From Solanum dulcamara (Eukaryota; Streptophyta; Magnoliopsida; Solanales; Solanaceae), in contig NC_077240.1 of the NCBI RefSeq assembly GCF_947179165.1, positions 25,090,001 to 25,154,000 of the forward strand: a stretch of 64,000 nucleotides of DNA. Direction: 5' to 3'. This document shows, piece after piece, positions 24,237 to 34,133 of the stretch. Each line of letters starts with the position of its first letter. Position 1 is the stretch's first letter. The position numbers and the translations under genes are program-made. The notes beneath the pieces are model-generated. The model made no database searches, was not told the DNA's origin, and was given only the letters and a program-made list of their open reading frames with translations.

Positions 24237-24895
24237 AATGAGGGATGAATTGACGAGCAAAGAAATTTGACAGAGTAGCCGATTTTGTCCGACCGATGAG
24301 ATAACCTCGGAGGGTCCTAATAAAATGAATGGGAGTTGCAAAAAACATTGCGGCTGAGACTTCAGTTTCGAAGTACCTACATATCTCTGGTTATAGGAGA
24401 ATCAGGCCATGTGTAGTTTTGGATTGTAGAATCACAACAAATTTTGATCGAAATCAAAATTTGCCCCAGTGTTGGATTATGGTGACACCGAGTTCTTAAG
24501 AGTGATGAACGTATGAGGATGTTAGCACGAATAAAATGAATATGATCACACTCGAACTGAGGTTATCAGCATATTCTAGTATGTGGAAAATTAGGTTGGA
24601 GGTAATTCTAAGAAACAAACTCGGAATGAGAAATGCTCCATAGTAATTTCTACTAAAGACCTATGGTAGAGAAAGAATGGGAATTTTCAAAATAAATTGC
24701 CCCAGTATCGAGTCATGGTGATGCTGAGACATGAAAGAGTTATTCAAATCCAAAACTTGGAGAATCGAGTCCAGTTGAGTTTCGAAAGAGAATCATTGGC
24801 GTAGCTAGGGATGCTTGACATTCCACTAGCTTGCTCTAGTTTGTTGCTTAAAAGGAGTTCTATGTTGTAGTGTTAGTGTCCTCCGTCTAGTGGAG
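24237..24895. other. Ogre 3' untranslated region, non-repetitive part
   Basis: No coding sequence. The phrase 'gccccagt..gag/tcatggtgatgctgag' recurs near 24,465 and 24,702, so this too is built of diverged internal repeats. Confidence 0.5.
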
Positions 24896-24899
24896 TGAT

Positions 24900-25410
24900 T
24901 GTAATGTAAACGCCTATATCCGTCAGTGTAAAACTTGTAAATGTAACGCCTGTATCCGGCGGTGTAAGACTTGTAAATGTAACGCCTGTATCCGGCGGTG
25001 TAAGACTTGTAAAGTAACGCCTGTATCCGGCGATGTAAAACTTGTAAATGTAACGCCTGTATCCGGCGGTGTAAGACTTGTAAAGTAACGCCTGTATCCG
25101 GCGGTGTAGAAATTGTAAATGTAACGCCTGTATCCGGCGGTGTAAAACTGTAAAGTAACGCCTGTATCCGGCGATGTAAAACTTGTAAATGTAACGCCTG
25201 TATCCGGCGGTGTAAGACTTGTAAAGTAACGCCTGTATCCGGCGGTGTAGAAATTGTAAATATAACGCCTGTATCCGGCGGTGTAAAACTGTAAAGTAAC
25301 GCCTGTATCCGGCGGTGTAGAAATTGTAAATGTAACGCCTGTATCCGGCGGTGTAGAGATTGTAAAGTGACGCCTGTATCCGACGGTGTAAAACTGGTAA
25401 TGTAAATTTA
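24900..25410. repeat. Ogre 3' tandem repeat, about 14 units of 34-36 bp
   Basis: Units have the core aacgcctgtatccggcggtg and a tail like taagacttgtaaat. Units alternate between about 36 and 34-35 bases, giving a higher-order dimer of about 71 bases. Tandem repeats between pol and the 3' LTR are typical of Ogre elements. The 202-codon minus-strand frame over this stretch (24,873-25,481; repeated TAGYRRY/HRRIQA words) is a repeat artefact, not a gene. Confidence 0.93.
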
Positions 25411-25434
25411 ACTGTAAATGTACGACGTTGTAGT

Positions 25435-26277
25435 ATGCATGCTCCTGATCGAAGAAGTTTGATGGGGTTTGCTATGTACACCCTCCAAATGGTAGAATTT
25501 GGACTATTTGGTATATACAGCCTCCAGACGTCGAAGTTTGGACGATATTTGTTATATACAGTCTTCAGACGACGGAGTTTGAATGATGTTCGCTATATAC
25601 AATATTCGGTGGATATATACAATCGAACGGTGATGGATATATACAGCCTCCGGTCAGCGGAGTTTTGAATGGTGTTAGATGGCGTTCTCCAATCGAGGGA
25701 GCTTGTTTGACGCAGTTAGACGATATTCTCCGACGGAGGAGTTGTTGACGAGGTTAGAAGATAAGCTCCAATTGATGGAGTTATATTTGACAAAAGTAAA
25801 CCATCCTATTTATCATATGGGCCCCCCTTGTCTTCAGTATTTTGATCTGGATCTCGATCGTACCTGCAAAGATTTAAAGGGAAATCCTTTAGACAGCACA
25901 TCGAAGTATAAAGTATTTCTGATAAATAAAGTAAGGGAAGAATATTTTGGCTTATGATTTTGGAGAAGTCAAATGGCGTCTGCAGTCATCCTCTAGACTT
26001 GAGGTTGTCTTCCTCGATCTTCTGTTTTCCTGCGCTCAAAGAAAATTTTAGTTTGGGAGGGGGTGTTGATTTGTATCGACTCGCTGATTCAGGCCTCGTC
26101 ACTGGGAACCTCCAATACCTCTATAGTCCGTCCGTAGTATCTTAACCTAGAGACTTAGTAGGTGGAATAGTAGAAAAGCATTTTTTTTTTTTAAAAAAAA
26201 TATAAATAAATAAGAAAACAAATGAATAAAAATAAATAAATAAAAATAGTAGTTTGTTTTTAGACAAAAGAGTATAT

Positions 26278-26325
<48 letters not shown>

Positions 26326-26496
26326 TAATCCTGGATCATCTTAAGGTTATGACATGATTTGGAGTCCATCATGCTTCTCCATATCCAAATGTAATCTTTC
26401 TTGTAGTCTTGTCTTGTGACGATGCTTCTCTTGATTTATTCGCGAGATCCTTCACGTTCTAATGATACCTATCTAAAGGAGATTTTTCTAAGGTAT
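25435..26496. other. Ogre 3' untranslated region with degenerate repeats and a TA/GA microsatellite
   Basis: From 25,480 to 25,680 a motif 'atatacagcctccagacg(t/a)cggagtttg' recurs at least five times in diverged form. (TA)n then (GA)n lies at 26,282-26,326. The plus-strand frames at 25,679-26,145 have no recognisable domain, are antisense to the element and are probably chance. Confidence 0.6.
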
Positions 26497-26752
26497 GACC
26501 GAACCCTTAAGGTTGCCTACGTATCCAAGTGGAATCAGGTCAGGACGTAGTTCGAGTACAATAGAAAAGTTAAACTATAAAGGGACCGAATCCGGCAAGG
26601 ATTGCCTACGTATCCCGCCGAGGGAAGTCAGGTCGAGCGTAGTTCTAAATACATGGAAATGATGTTTTTGGATTTTCTAAAAGAGGACCGAACCCGATGT
26701 GGGCTGCCTACGTACCCCACCGTGGGAAGTCAGGTCGAGACGTAGTTCTGTT
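26497..26752. repeat. Three-unit tandem repeat downstream of Ogre pol (about 87-102 bp units)
   Basis: Units begin near 26,497, 26,584 and 26,686 with gaccgaa(c/t)cc and contain ttgcctacgta(t/c)cc and ggtcgagacgtagttc. Diverged copies; non-coding. Confidence 0.85.
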
Positions 26753-26802
26753 TATATGGAATGTAAGAGTAAAAAAAAAAATGAAAGCTAGTCTTGATGT
26801 CT

Positions 26803-29800
26803 TCAGATGTAGTACTTCTTGATGGAGTCTGAGTTGATTGGCTTTGTGCTCACTGTACCGTCCATTTCTGCCAAGATTACTGCTCCTCCAGATAATACTC
26901 TATGAACCATGTAAGGACCTTGCCAGTTTGGTGCAAATTTTCCTTTAGCTTCTCCTTGGTGAGGAAATATCTTCTTCAATACTAATTGTCCTGGTGTGAA
27001 CTGTCGAGGCTTGACCTTCTTGTTAAATGCTTTGGCCATTCTGTTTTGGTAAAGTTGACCATGACAAACTGCATCCATTCTTTTCTCATCAATGAGCATC
27101 AACTGTTCAATCCTGCTGCGAATCCATTCTGCATCATCTAAACCGACCTCTTGAATAATCCTTAAAGATGGTATTTCCACTTCAGCAGGTATTACTGCTT
27201 CTGAACCATAAACCAACATATAAGGAGTTGCCCCAGTGGAAGTTCTGATTGTGGTACGATAACCGAGCAGAGCATATGGTAACTTCTCATGCCATTGTCT
27301 GTGACCATCCACTATTTTCCTCAAAATCTTCTTGATGTTCTTGTTTGCTGCTTCAACTGCTCCATTCATCTGTGGCCGATAAGTTGTGGAATTTCGATGA
27401 GCAATCTTGAATCGCTCACAAATTTCCTTCATAAGATCGCTATTGAGATTGGCCGCATTATCTGTTATAATTGATTCTGGAATCCCAAATCGACAAATGA
27501 TATTGTTACGAACAAAATCTGCCACGACTTTCTTAGTTACTGCCTTATATGTAGAAGCTTCGACCCATTTTGTAAAATAATCAATAGCTACAAGGATGAA
27601 ACGATGTCCATTTGATGCGGGAGGCTCTATGGGTCCAATTACATCCATGCCCCAAGAAGAAAATGGCCATGGGGAACCCATAACATTGAGCTCATTTGGT
27701 GGAACTCGTATAAAATCTCCATGCACTTGGCATTGATGACACTTCTGCACGTATCGAATGCTATCTCTCTCCATGGTCATCCAAAAATATCCAGCTCTTA
27801 AGATCTTCTTAGCTAGAGTGAACCCATTCATATGAGGTCCACATGTTCCTGCATGTATTTCTTCTAAAAGTCTCGTCGCTTCCTTGGCGTCAACACATCT
27901 TAGCAATCCTAAATCTGGAGTCCTCCTATACAAAATTTCTCCATTAAGAAAGAAATGATTGGCCATCCTTCTCAGAGTCCCTTTTTGCTTGCTGGTGGCA
28001 TTTTCGGGATATTCTCGTGCTTCTATCAATCTCTTGATGTCATAGTACCATGGTCTTCCATCCAATTCCTCATCAACATGAAAACAATATGCATGTCGAT
28101 CATATAACTTTACTTCAATAGGGTCGATGTAATTCTTGTCCGGATGTTGAATCATTGAGGATATTGTTGCCAAAGCATCGGCAAATTCATTTTGAGCTCG
28201 AGGGACATGTTTGAAGTCAATCTTTGTGAATCTCCTACTCAACTCCTTTATGCAATGCAAATAAGGAAGGATCTTCACATTCTTAGCAGCCCATTCTCCT
28301 TGCACCTGATGAACCAATAAATCAGAATCACCTATGACCAAAAGCTCTTTGACGTTCATGTCTATGGCCATTCTAAGTCCAAGAATACAAGCTTCATACT
28401 CTGCCATGTTATTGGTGCAATCAAACCTAATCTTGGCTGAAATTGGGTAATATTGACCCTTTTCTGAAATTAAAACCGCTCCTATTCCAACCCCTTTGGA
28501 ATTTGATGCTCCATCAAAAAACATCCTCCAACCATCGTATCGTTCTGATACGTCTTCTCCTACAAATAATACTTCTTCATCAGGGAAGTAAGTTTTTAGA
28601 GGCTCATAATCTTGATACACTGGATTTTCTGCGAGGTGGTCAGCCAAGGCTTGTCCTTTGATGGCCTTTTGTGTCACGTACACAATGTCGAACTCGCTCA
28701 ACAAAATTTGCCATTTTGCCAATTTACCTGTAGGCATTGGTTTTTGAAAGATGTACTTGAGTGGATCCAATCTTGAGATTAAGTACGTGGTGTATGAAGA
28801 CAGGTAATGCCTAAATTTCTGCGCGATCCAAGTCAAAGCACAACATGTTCGTTCCAACGAGGTATATCTTGCCTCATACGGTGTGAACTTCTTGCTCAAG
28901 TAATAAATGGCTTGCTCTCTTCTACCTGTCTGATCATGTTGTCCCAATACGCATCCAAATGCATTATCCATGACAGATAAGTATAGTAGCAACGGCCTCC
29001 CAGGCTCAGGTGGGACTAATACTGGCGGGTTGGACAAATATTCTTTGATTTTGTCGAAAGCCCTTTGACATTCCTCCGTCCATTTTGTGGCAGCATCCTT
29101 CTTAAGTAATTTGAAAATAGGTTCACAAATTACTGTGGATTGTGCTATGAACCGACTGATGTAGTTAAGCCTTCCCAAGAAACTCATCACGTCCTTCCTG
29201 GTCTTCGGGGGAGGTAATTCTTGAATTGCTTTGATCTTAGAGGGGTCCAACTCTATGCCTCTCCTGCTAATAATGAATCCTAACAGTTTTCCTGCAGGTA
29301 CTCCAAATGCACACTTTGCTGGATTTAATTTTAGATTATACTTTCGCAACCTCTCAAAGAATTTTCGCAAATCATATAGGTGGTCCAAACTCCTTTTGGA
29401 TTTGATAATGATATCGTCCACATATACTTCAATCTCCTTGTGGATCATATCATGAAAGAGGGTGGTCATGGCCCTCATATAGGTTGCACCAGCATTTTTT
29501 AGGCCAAATGGCATTACTCTATAGCAATACACCCCCCATGGAGTGATAAATGCTGTCTTTTCTGCATCGTCTTCATTCATCAATATCTGGTGATATCCCG
29601 CGAAACAATCGACAAATGATTGCAATTCATGTTTTGCACAATTGTCAATGAGTATATGGATATTTGGGAGAGGGAAATTATCCTTAGGACTAGCTTTGTT
29701 GAGATCTCGATAGTCCACACATATTCTGATCTTTCCATCCTTTTTTGGCACTGGTACTATATTTGCCAACCAAGTGGGGTAATTTGTGACCCTTACAATG

Positions 29801-30250
29801 TTCGCATCAATCTGCTTGGTTACCTCTTCTTTGATCCTTAGACTCAAGTCTGGCTTGAACTTTCTTGTCTTTTGTTTAACGGGTAGGCATGTGGGATCAA
29901 TTGGTAGTCTATGTGAAACGATATCGGTGCATAACCCTGGCATATCGTCATAAGACCAAGCAAATATGTCGACATGTTGCCTAAGCAATTCTATTAACTC
30001 CTTCTTTCTTTCGGCCTCCAAATGTATGCTAATTCGGGTTTCCTTCACAGTTTCCTCATCTCCTAAATTGACAACCTCTGTTTCATCCATATTAGGTTTC
30101 TCCTGACTTTCAAACTTCTCGATCTCCTGTGGTAGATTTTCAGGCATCATGCTTTCATCATATTCTTCTTGATCGTGTTCATTCTTTTCACTTTGCTCGA
30201 TGGATTCATTACATGTCATAACCGTTGAACTAGGATTTTTAATATGAATG
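26803..30250 (-). CDS. pol: Ogre pol: RT, RNase H, archaeal-type RNase H and integrase
   Basis: An uninterrupted frame of 1138 codons from the ATG at 30,219 (residue numbers below from there); coding continues upstream to the splice acceptor at 30,250. RT spans about residues 120-310, with catalytic Asp in FVDCFAGYH (about 204) and YVDD at 266-269. A degenerate Gypsy RNase H follows (about 400-480), then a second, archaeal-type RNase H at about 580-710 with FFDGAS, NNMAEYEA, IGDSDLL and NEFADAL supplying D-E-D-D. The integrase has an HHCC zinc site near 770-815 and a D (WGMDVIGP), D (ITDNAANL), E (GAVEAANK) triad. The C-terminal region resembles other Tat integrases and lacks a chromodomain. 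The double RNase H marks the Tat lineage. All catalytic residues seen are intact. Confidence 0.95.
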
Positions 30251-30447
30251 CTGAAACGTATAAAAGGCGAGTAAAAATAAATAAGTAGGTAGAAATAATG
30301 AGATAATTTTTTAAAGAAATTAAAGACTTTTATTTAAAAGCGTTCTAGCTTTTTTAGAAAAAGCAACCAAAAACAAAGATCAAGCATGATACAAGCCTCA
30401 GCTTTGATCATTCAAATTTAAAAATACAAAACTACGTTCCACACTAC
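30251..30447 (-). other. Probable Ogre intron between protease and RT (197 bp)
   Basis: On the minus strand the donor is TCCTG/GTAGTG and the acceptor ATACGTTTCAG/C. The stop codon TAG of the Gag-protease frame (30,444-30,446) overlaps the donor. Removing the intron would put Gag-protease and pol in one frame: two bases of a codon lie before the donor and one after the acceptor, and the sequence stays open to the pol ATG. Ogre elements are known to carry such an intron. Splicing here is predicted, not shown. Confidence 0.75.
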
Positions 30448-33400
30448 CAGGACTTTTGTCGAAACAGGGAAGGACTGACGGTCCAATTCTGCAAGCTTTC
30501 TCCAGGCTTGGAATCACGGATGCTTAATTTGCGGAGATCTATCTCTTCCTCTTCTCCAATCATGGCCACGAACAAATTTCCTATTCCTTCCACTATATCA
30601 TCGTCAGATGCGTGATCTAGAATCGGAACTTGCTCTGGTACGAACGTTGTCTTGATGGATCCCCTGTTGTGGACTCGTCCCGATGTAGATCCATATCCGA
30701 GTCCAGTGGTACCTTTCTGATGCTTCAACTGGATGGGTTCAACTATGCCATTGGCCCTGGGTCCAAGTCCTGTCTTAGGCTGATACCCATATTTCAACAT
30801 CTCTGCTGCGACCATCTTCGCTGCCCCTGACAATTTCACACCAACCGACTCTAACTTCTCGTCAATCCTCACAGCTTGCATGATTTCTAAAGTGTGAAAA
30901 GTGGCTCCATCTAATTCCTCAGTTACTGGAACAGAATTGACAGAATAAATGGGGTGATTGAGCTCCCCATGAACAGTAACTTCTGTGTGACCCCACTCAA
31001 ACTTTACACATTGATGAAGAGTTGAAGGGACTGCTTTTGCCATATGGACCCATGGTCTTCCCAGCAGCAGGTTGTAGTTCGATGACACATCCATCACTTG
31101 AAATAAAATAGGGAATTCTGCTGGTCCCACTTGCAATGTGAGATGGATTTCTCCAATGACGCTTCTCTGTGCTCCATCAAAAGCTCTCACCTTTACACGA
31201 CTTTCCTCTATATCTCCCATATTCAAGCCTAAAACTCTCATAGTTGTGAAAGGGCAGATGTTACATCCAGAACCGCCATCAATCAGAACTCGGGTCACAA
31301 TCTTATCACGACATTTGACCGCGATATGAAGTGCTTTATTGTGTCCAGTCCCTTCCGTTGGTAGCTCATTATCATGGAAAGAGATTTTGTTAGATTCCAA
31401 CACTTGTCCAATTGTTGCAGCTAAGGTTTCACTTGCGGTCTCTTTTGGAATGCAAACCCCATTTAACACCTTCATCAAAGCATTCCTATGAGCCTCAGAA
31501 CTCATTAGCAAAGACATTATGGATATATGAGCCGAGGTCTTCTTCAGTTGCTCTTCGACTGAATAGTCTTTCGGCTGCATCTTTCTCCAAAATTCTGTGA
31601 CTTCAGCATCCGTAACATTCTTCTTGGGATTCGGCTCCTTCCCAATAACTCCTTGATCCAGATTCTCGGGAGTATAGCACCTTCCTGATCTAGTCATCCC
31701 CTGAGCCACAGCGGTGTCAATCATCTGGCCCTTGGCTTTTGTTTTATAATCCCATGGGACTTCTTTGGTGTCAAACTCAGCCTTTCTAGCAACTGTAGTG
31801 GTTACTACAACTCTCGGGAGATATGTTTGGACAGTAAGAGGTTCCTTTAGCTGAACAGTGATAATAGGTTGCACTGGAGATGCAGTGGCAGCTTCTTCGG
31901 CGTTCCAGACAGGCGTGATGGTTTTTCCCAAGTTGTACACTTCTTCTAGAGAAATCATGTTGACTTCTCGATTCTCATGATTTGGCAAAGGGTTGTTGTT
32001 CACATTCGGAGGTGTTGGAGTGCATTTTATTATTCCTCTTCTGATCAACGTCTCAACCTGGTTTTTCAAGCCATAACAATCTTCTGTGTCATGCCCTTGG
32101 ATTCCCGAGTGGTAAGCGCATCGCTTGTTTCCATCAAAATTGTAAGGGATTGGGTCGGGGAGTTTTCCCTCAACTGGCTGTAGTACTCCTGCTATCCTTA
32201 ACCTTTCAAACAATTGAGCATAAGGTTCAGCAATGGGTGTATAGGTGCGAGTATTTCTGGCTTCGAGATTTGGACGTGGTCTTGGCACATATGCTGGTCT
32301 GTTTTGGTGGATTGGTGCTTGGAGTGGGACATGTGGTCTTGTTGGACTTTGGTATGTTGGTGCTCGAGGTGGATTATAGTGTGGTCGGGTATTATACACT
32401 GGATACGAGGTGTATGGAGTATGTGCAACAATTTGGGGATTATTTGGGTATTGGTGGGATTGTCCTCCATGTTGGTAATTGACGACTGAAACATCCTCCC
32501 TTTTCTTCTTGATGCCACCAATGGATCCTGATTGTATGGCCTTACTTGCAGCTTGCAATGCAGCCATGGACTGAATTTTACCTGATTTGATGCCTTCCTC
32601 TATAAAATCTCCCATCTTGACCAATTCTGCAAACTTTTGGCCCATCATTGACATCATCTTGTCAAAGTAGATACCTTCTTGTGCTCGAATAAAGTATTTT
32701 GAGAGCTCACTCTCATCGAGCGGTGGTTGAACCCTTGCAGCCTCGGTTCTCCAACGTCGTGCATACTCCTGGAAGTCCTCCGATGGTTTCTTTTGTATGT
32801 TGGCTAATGAGAACCTGTCCGCAGTGATTTCAGTATTAAATCTGAAACGATTCATGAAATCCTCAGCCATTTCCTGCCAGTTATACCATTTGCGAGGATC
32901 CTGGCGTGTATACCAGGTCAACGCTTCTCCAGATAGACTTCGAATGAACAACTTCATTCTTAGTTTTTCATTTCTCCCTACACCGACTAACTTGTCACAG
33001 TATGCCCTCAGATATGCGTGAGGATCGCTCTTTCCATCAAATATGTCAAACTTTGGGGGCTTGTATCCTACCGGCATGTCAATATCTGGGTGGATACATA
33101 AGTCATCATAATCTAGGCTCTCTGTTCCCCTAGAGACTTGTAGGTTTTTCAACGCCTTTCTTAGACCTCGAAGTTGAGCGTCTATTGACTCATCTTCTTT
33201 CAATCGGGCATCCTTCTCCATCTCTGCATATTGGTCCACCTCATGCGAGACCTTGACCCTAACCGGTGTCGTGAAAGTAGGGGCCTCAACAGCATATACA
33301 GGTGGGATCTGTGAATCATAAGGAGCGACGGTGTGTGCTCCAAATATCTGGTTTGTCACTGGGTAGGTAGGTGTGACGGGGTCTTGAGTGGGAAGGTCAG

Positions 33401-33773
33401 GAGCAGTCCTGATTGCAGACGGATGAGCTAATGGTGCTTGACCATGAACGGGAGCACGTTTAGGCATGTTTGGAGAATCTGTAGGAGGCAGGTCAGCTCT
33501 AGGGAGGTAGCTGGGCATCTTGAAACTTGGGAAGGTAGTAGCCGAAAGCTTGGCCAAGTCTCGCACTTGACGTAGTTCCTCTCTCAAAATCTCAAGCTCT
33601 TGCGCCATGTGAGCCATCTTCTCGTCATTTTGGATGTCGGCTATATTTTGAGAACTTTCAGGATTTTCTACTAGTATCATTATGTTTGCAGCAGCATTAA
33701 ATTCTTCTCCACCTGTCATCCTTCCCCTTGATCGAAGGTTGTATCGTGAGTCAGCCAGTTCGCAAGTCGACAC
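30444..33773 (-). CDS. gag-pro: Ogre Gag-protease with G-patch domain
   Basis: An open frame of 1109 codons. A coiled-coil-like segment lies at about 50-77, a Pro-rich linker to 170, and the retrotransposon Gag core at about 240-370 (DGKSDPHAYLRAYCDKL; SLSGEALTWY; RFRFN). A CxYH...GH...C zinc knuckle (CAYHSGIQGHDTEDC) is near 552-566. The aspartic protease has its active site in LIDGGSGCN near 831-839. A G-patch (GYQPKTGLGPRANG, then TTGLGYG) at about 995-1030 is a feature seen in some Tat-lineage proteases. The protein ends at the TAG that overlaps the predicted splice donor, so unspliced RNA would make Gag-protease only. No lesions seen. Confidence 0.93.
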   Translation of the reverse strand: MSTCELADSRYNLRSRGRMTGGEEFNAAANIMILVENPESSQNIADIQNDEKMAHMAQELEILREELRQVRDLAKLSATTFPSFKMPSYLPRADLPPTDSPNMPKRAPVHGQAPLAHPSAIRTAPDLPTQDPVTPTYPVTNQIFGAHTVAPYDSQIPPVYAVEAPTFTTPVRVKVSHEVDQYAEMEKDARLKEDESIDAQLRGLRKALKNLQVSRGTESLDYDDLCIHPDIDMPVGYKPPKFDIFDGKSDPHAYLRAYCDKLVGVGRNEKLRMKLFIRSLSGEALTWYTRQDPRKWYNWQEMAEDFMNRFRFNTEITADRFSLANIQKKPSEDFQEYARRWRTEAARVQPPLDESELSKYFIRAQEGIYFDKMMSMMGQKFAELVKMGDFIEEGIKSGKIQSMAALQAASKAIQSGSIGGIKKKREDVSVVNYQHGGQSHQYPNNPQIVAHTPYTSYPVYNTRPHYNPPRAPTYQSPTRPHVPLQAPIHQNRPAYVPRPRPNLEARNTRTYTPIAEPYAQLFERLRIAGVLQPVEGKLPDPIPYNFDGNKRCAYHSGIQGHDTEDCYGLKNQVETLIRRGIIKCTPTPPNVNNNPLPNHENREVNMISLEEVYNLGKTITPVWNAEEAATASPVQPIITVQLKEPLTVQTYLPRVVVTTTVARKAEFDTKEVPWDYKTKAKGQMIDTAVAQGMTRSGRCYTPENLDQGVIGKEPNPKKNVTDAEVTEFWRKMQPKDYSVEEQLKKTSAHISIMSLLMSSEAHRNALMKVLNGVCIPKETASETLAATIGQVLESNKISFHDNELPTEGTGHNKALHIAVKCRDKIVTRVLIDGGSGCNICPFTTMRVLGLNMGDIEESRVKVRAFDGAQRSVIGEIHLTLQVGPAEFPILFQVMDVSSNYNLLLGRPWVHMAKAVPSTLHQCVKFEWGHTEVTVHGELNHPIYSVNSVPVTEELDGATFHTLEIMQAVRIDEKLESVGVKLSGAAKMVAAEMLKYGYQPKTGLGPRANGIVEPIQLKHQKGTTGLGYGSTSGRVHNRGSIKTTFVPEQVPILDHASDDDIVEGIGNLFVAMIGEEEEIDLRKLSIRDSKPGESLQNWTVSPSLFRQKSW

Positions 33774-34133
33774 AAATCAACGTTCTTTTAGGGATTAACA
33801 AAACAAAATAAAAGAAAGAAAAAGGAAAGTATGTTAGTTTGGGAAAGATTTAAAAGTACAACAAGTATATAATACACATACACGCCAAGTTAACGACATT
33901 CAAATGTGTCCTATACATAGCCTCTTTTTGCTAGAGGATGACATATATTGCAATCAATTTGATGATAAATGATCCATTAAACACATTTCGGATTTGGAAT
34001 AACATAATTTTATTAATCAAAGATGCCTTGGATCTTTGTAATGAAGTACATGGGCAGAAATCTAAAAAATGAAATTACATGGAGGCCATAAGGCGAACAA
34101 AAGGATGAGAAAGCACATGATAAGAATGAAACT
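33774..34133. other. Spacer between Ogre ORF1 and gag
   Basis: 360 bp of AT-rich non-coding sequence. It could hold a leader intron or an internal promoter for gag, but nothing specific is visible. Confidence 0.5.

Noticed and set aside
24873..25481. A 202-codon minus-strand open frame of repeated TAGYRRY / HRRIQA words
   Set aside because: It is the translation of the 34-36 bp tandem repeat in the Ogre 3' region; units change frame with unit length and there is no domain.
25679..26145. Plus-strand frames at 25,679-25,957 and 25,954-26,145 considered as a captured gene in the Ogre
   Set aside because: Antisense to the element, inside its repeat-rich 3' region, with no recognisable domain; kept only as a note in the region entry.
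32150..32521. Antisense and alternative frames rich in Trp/Cys or His within Ogre gag
   Set aside because: Shadows of the Pro/Tyr-rich Gag linker.
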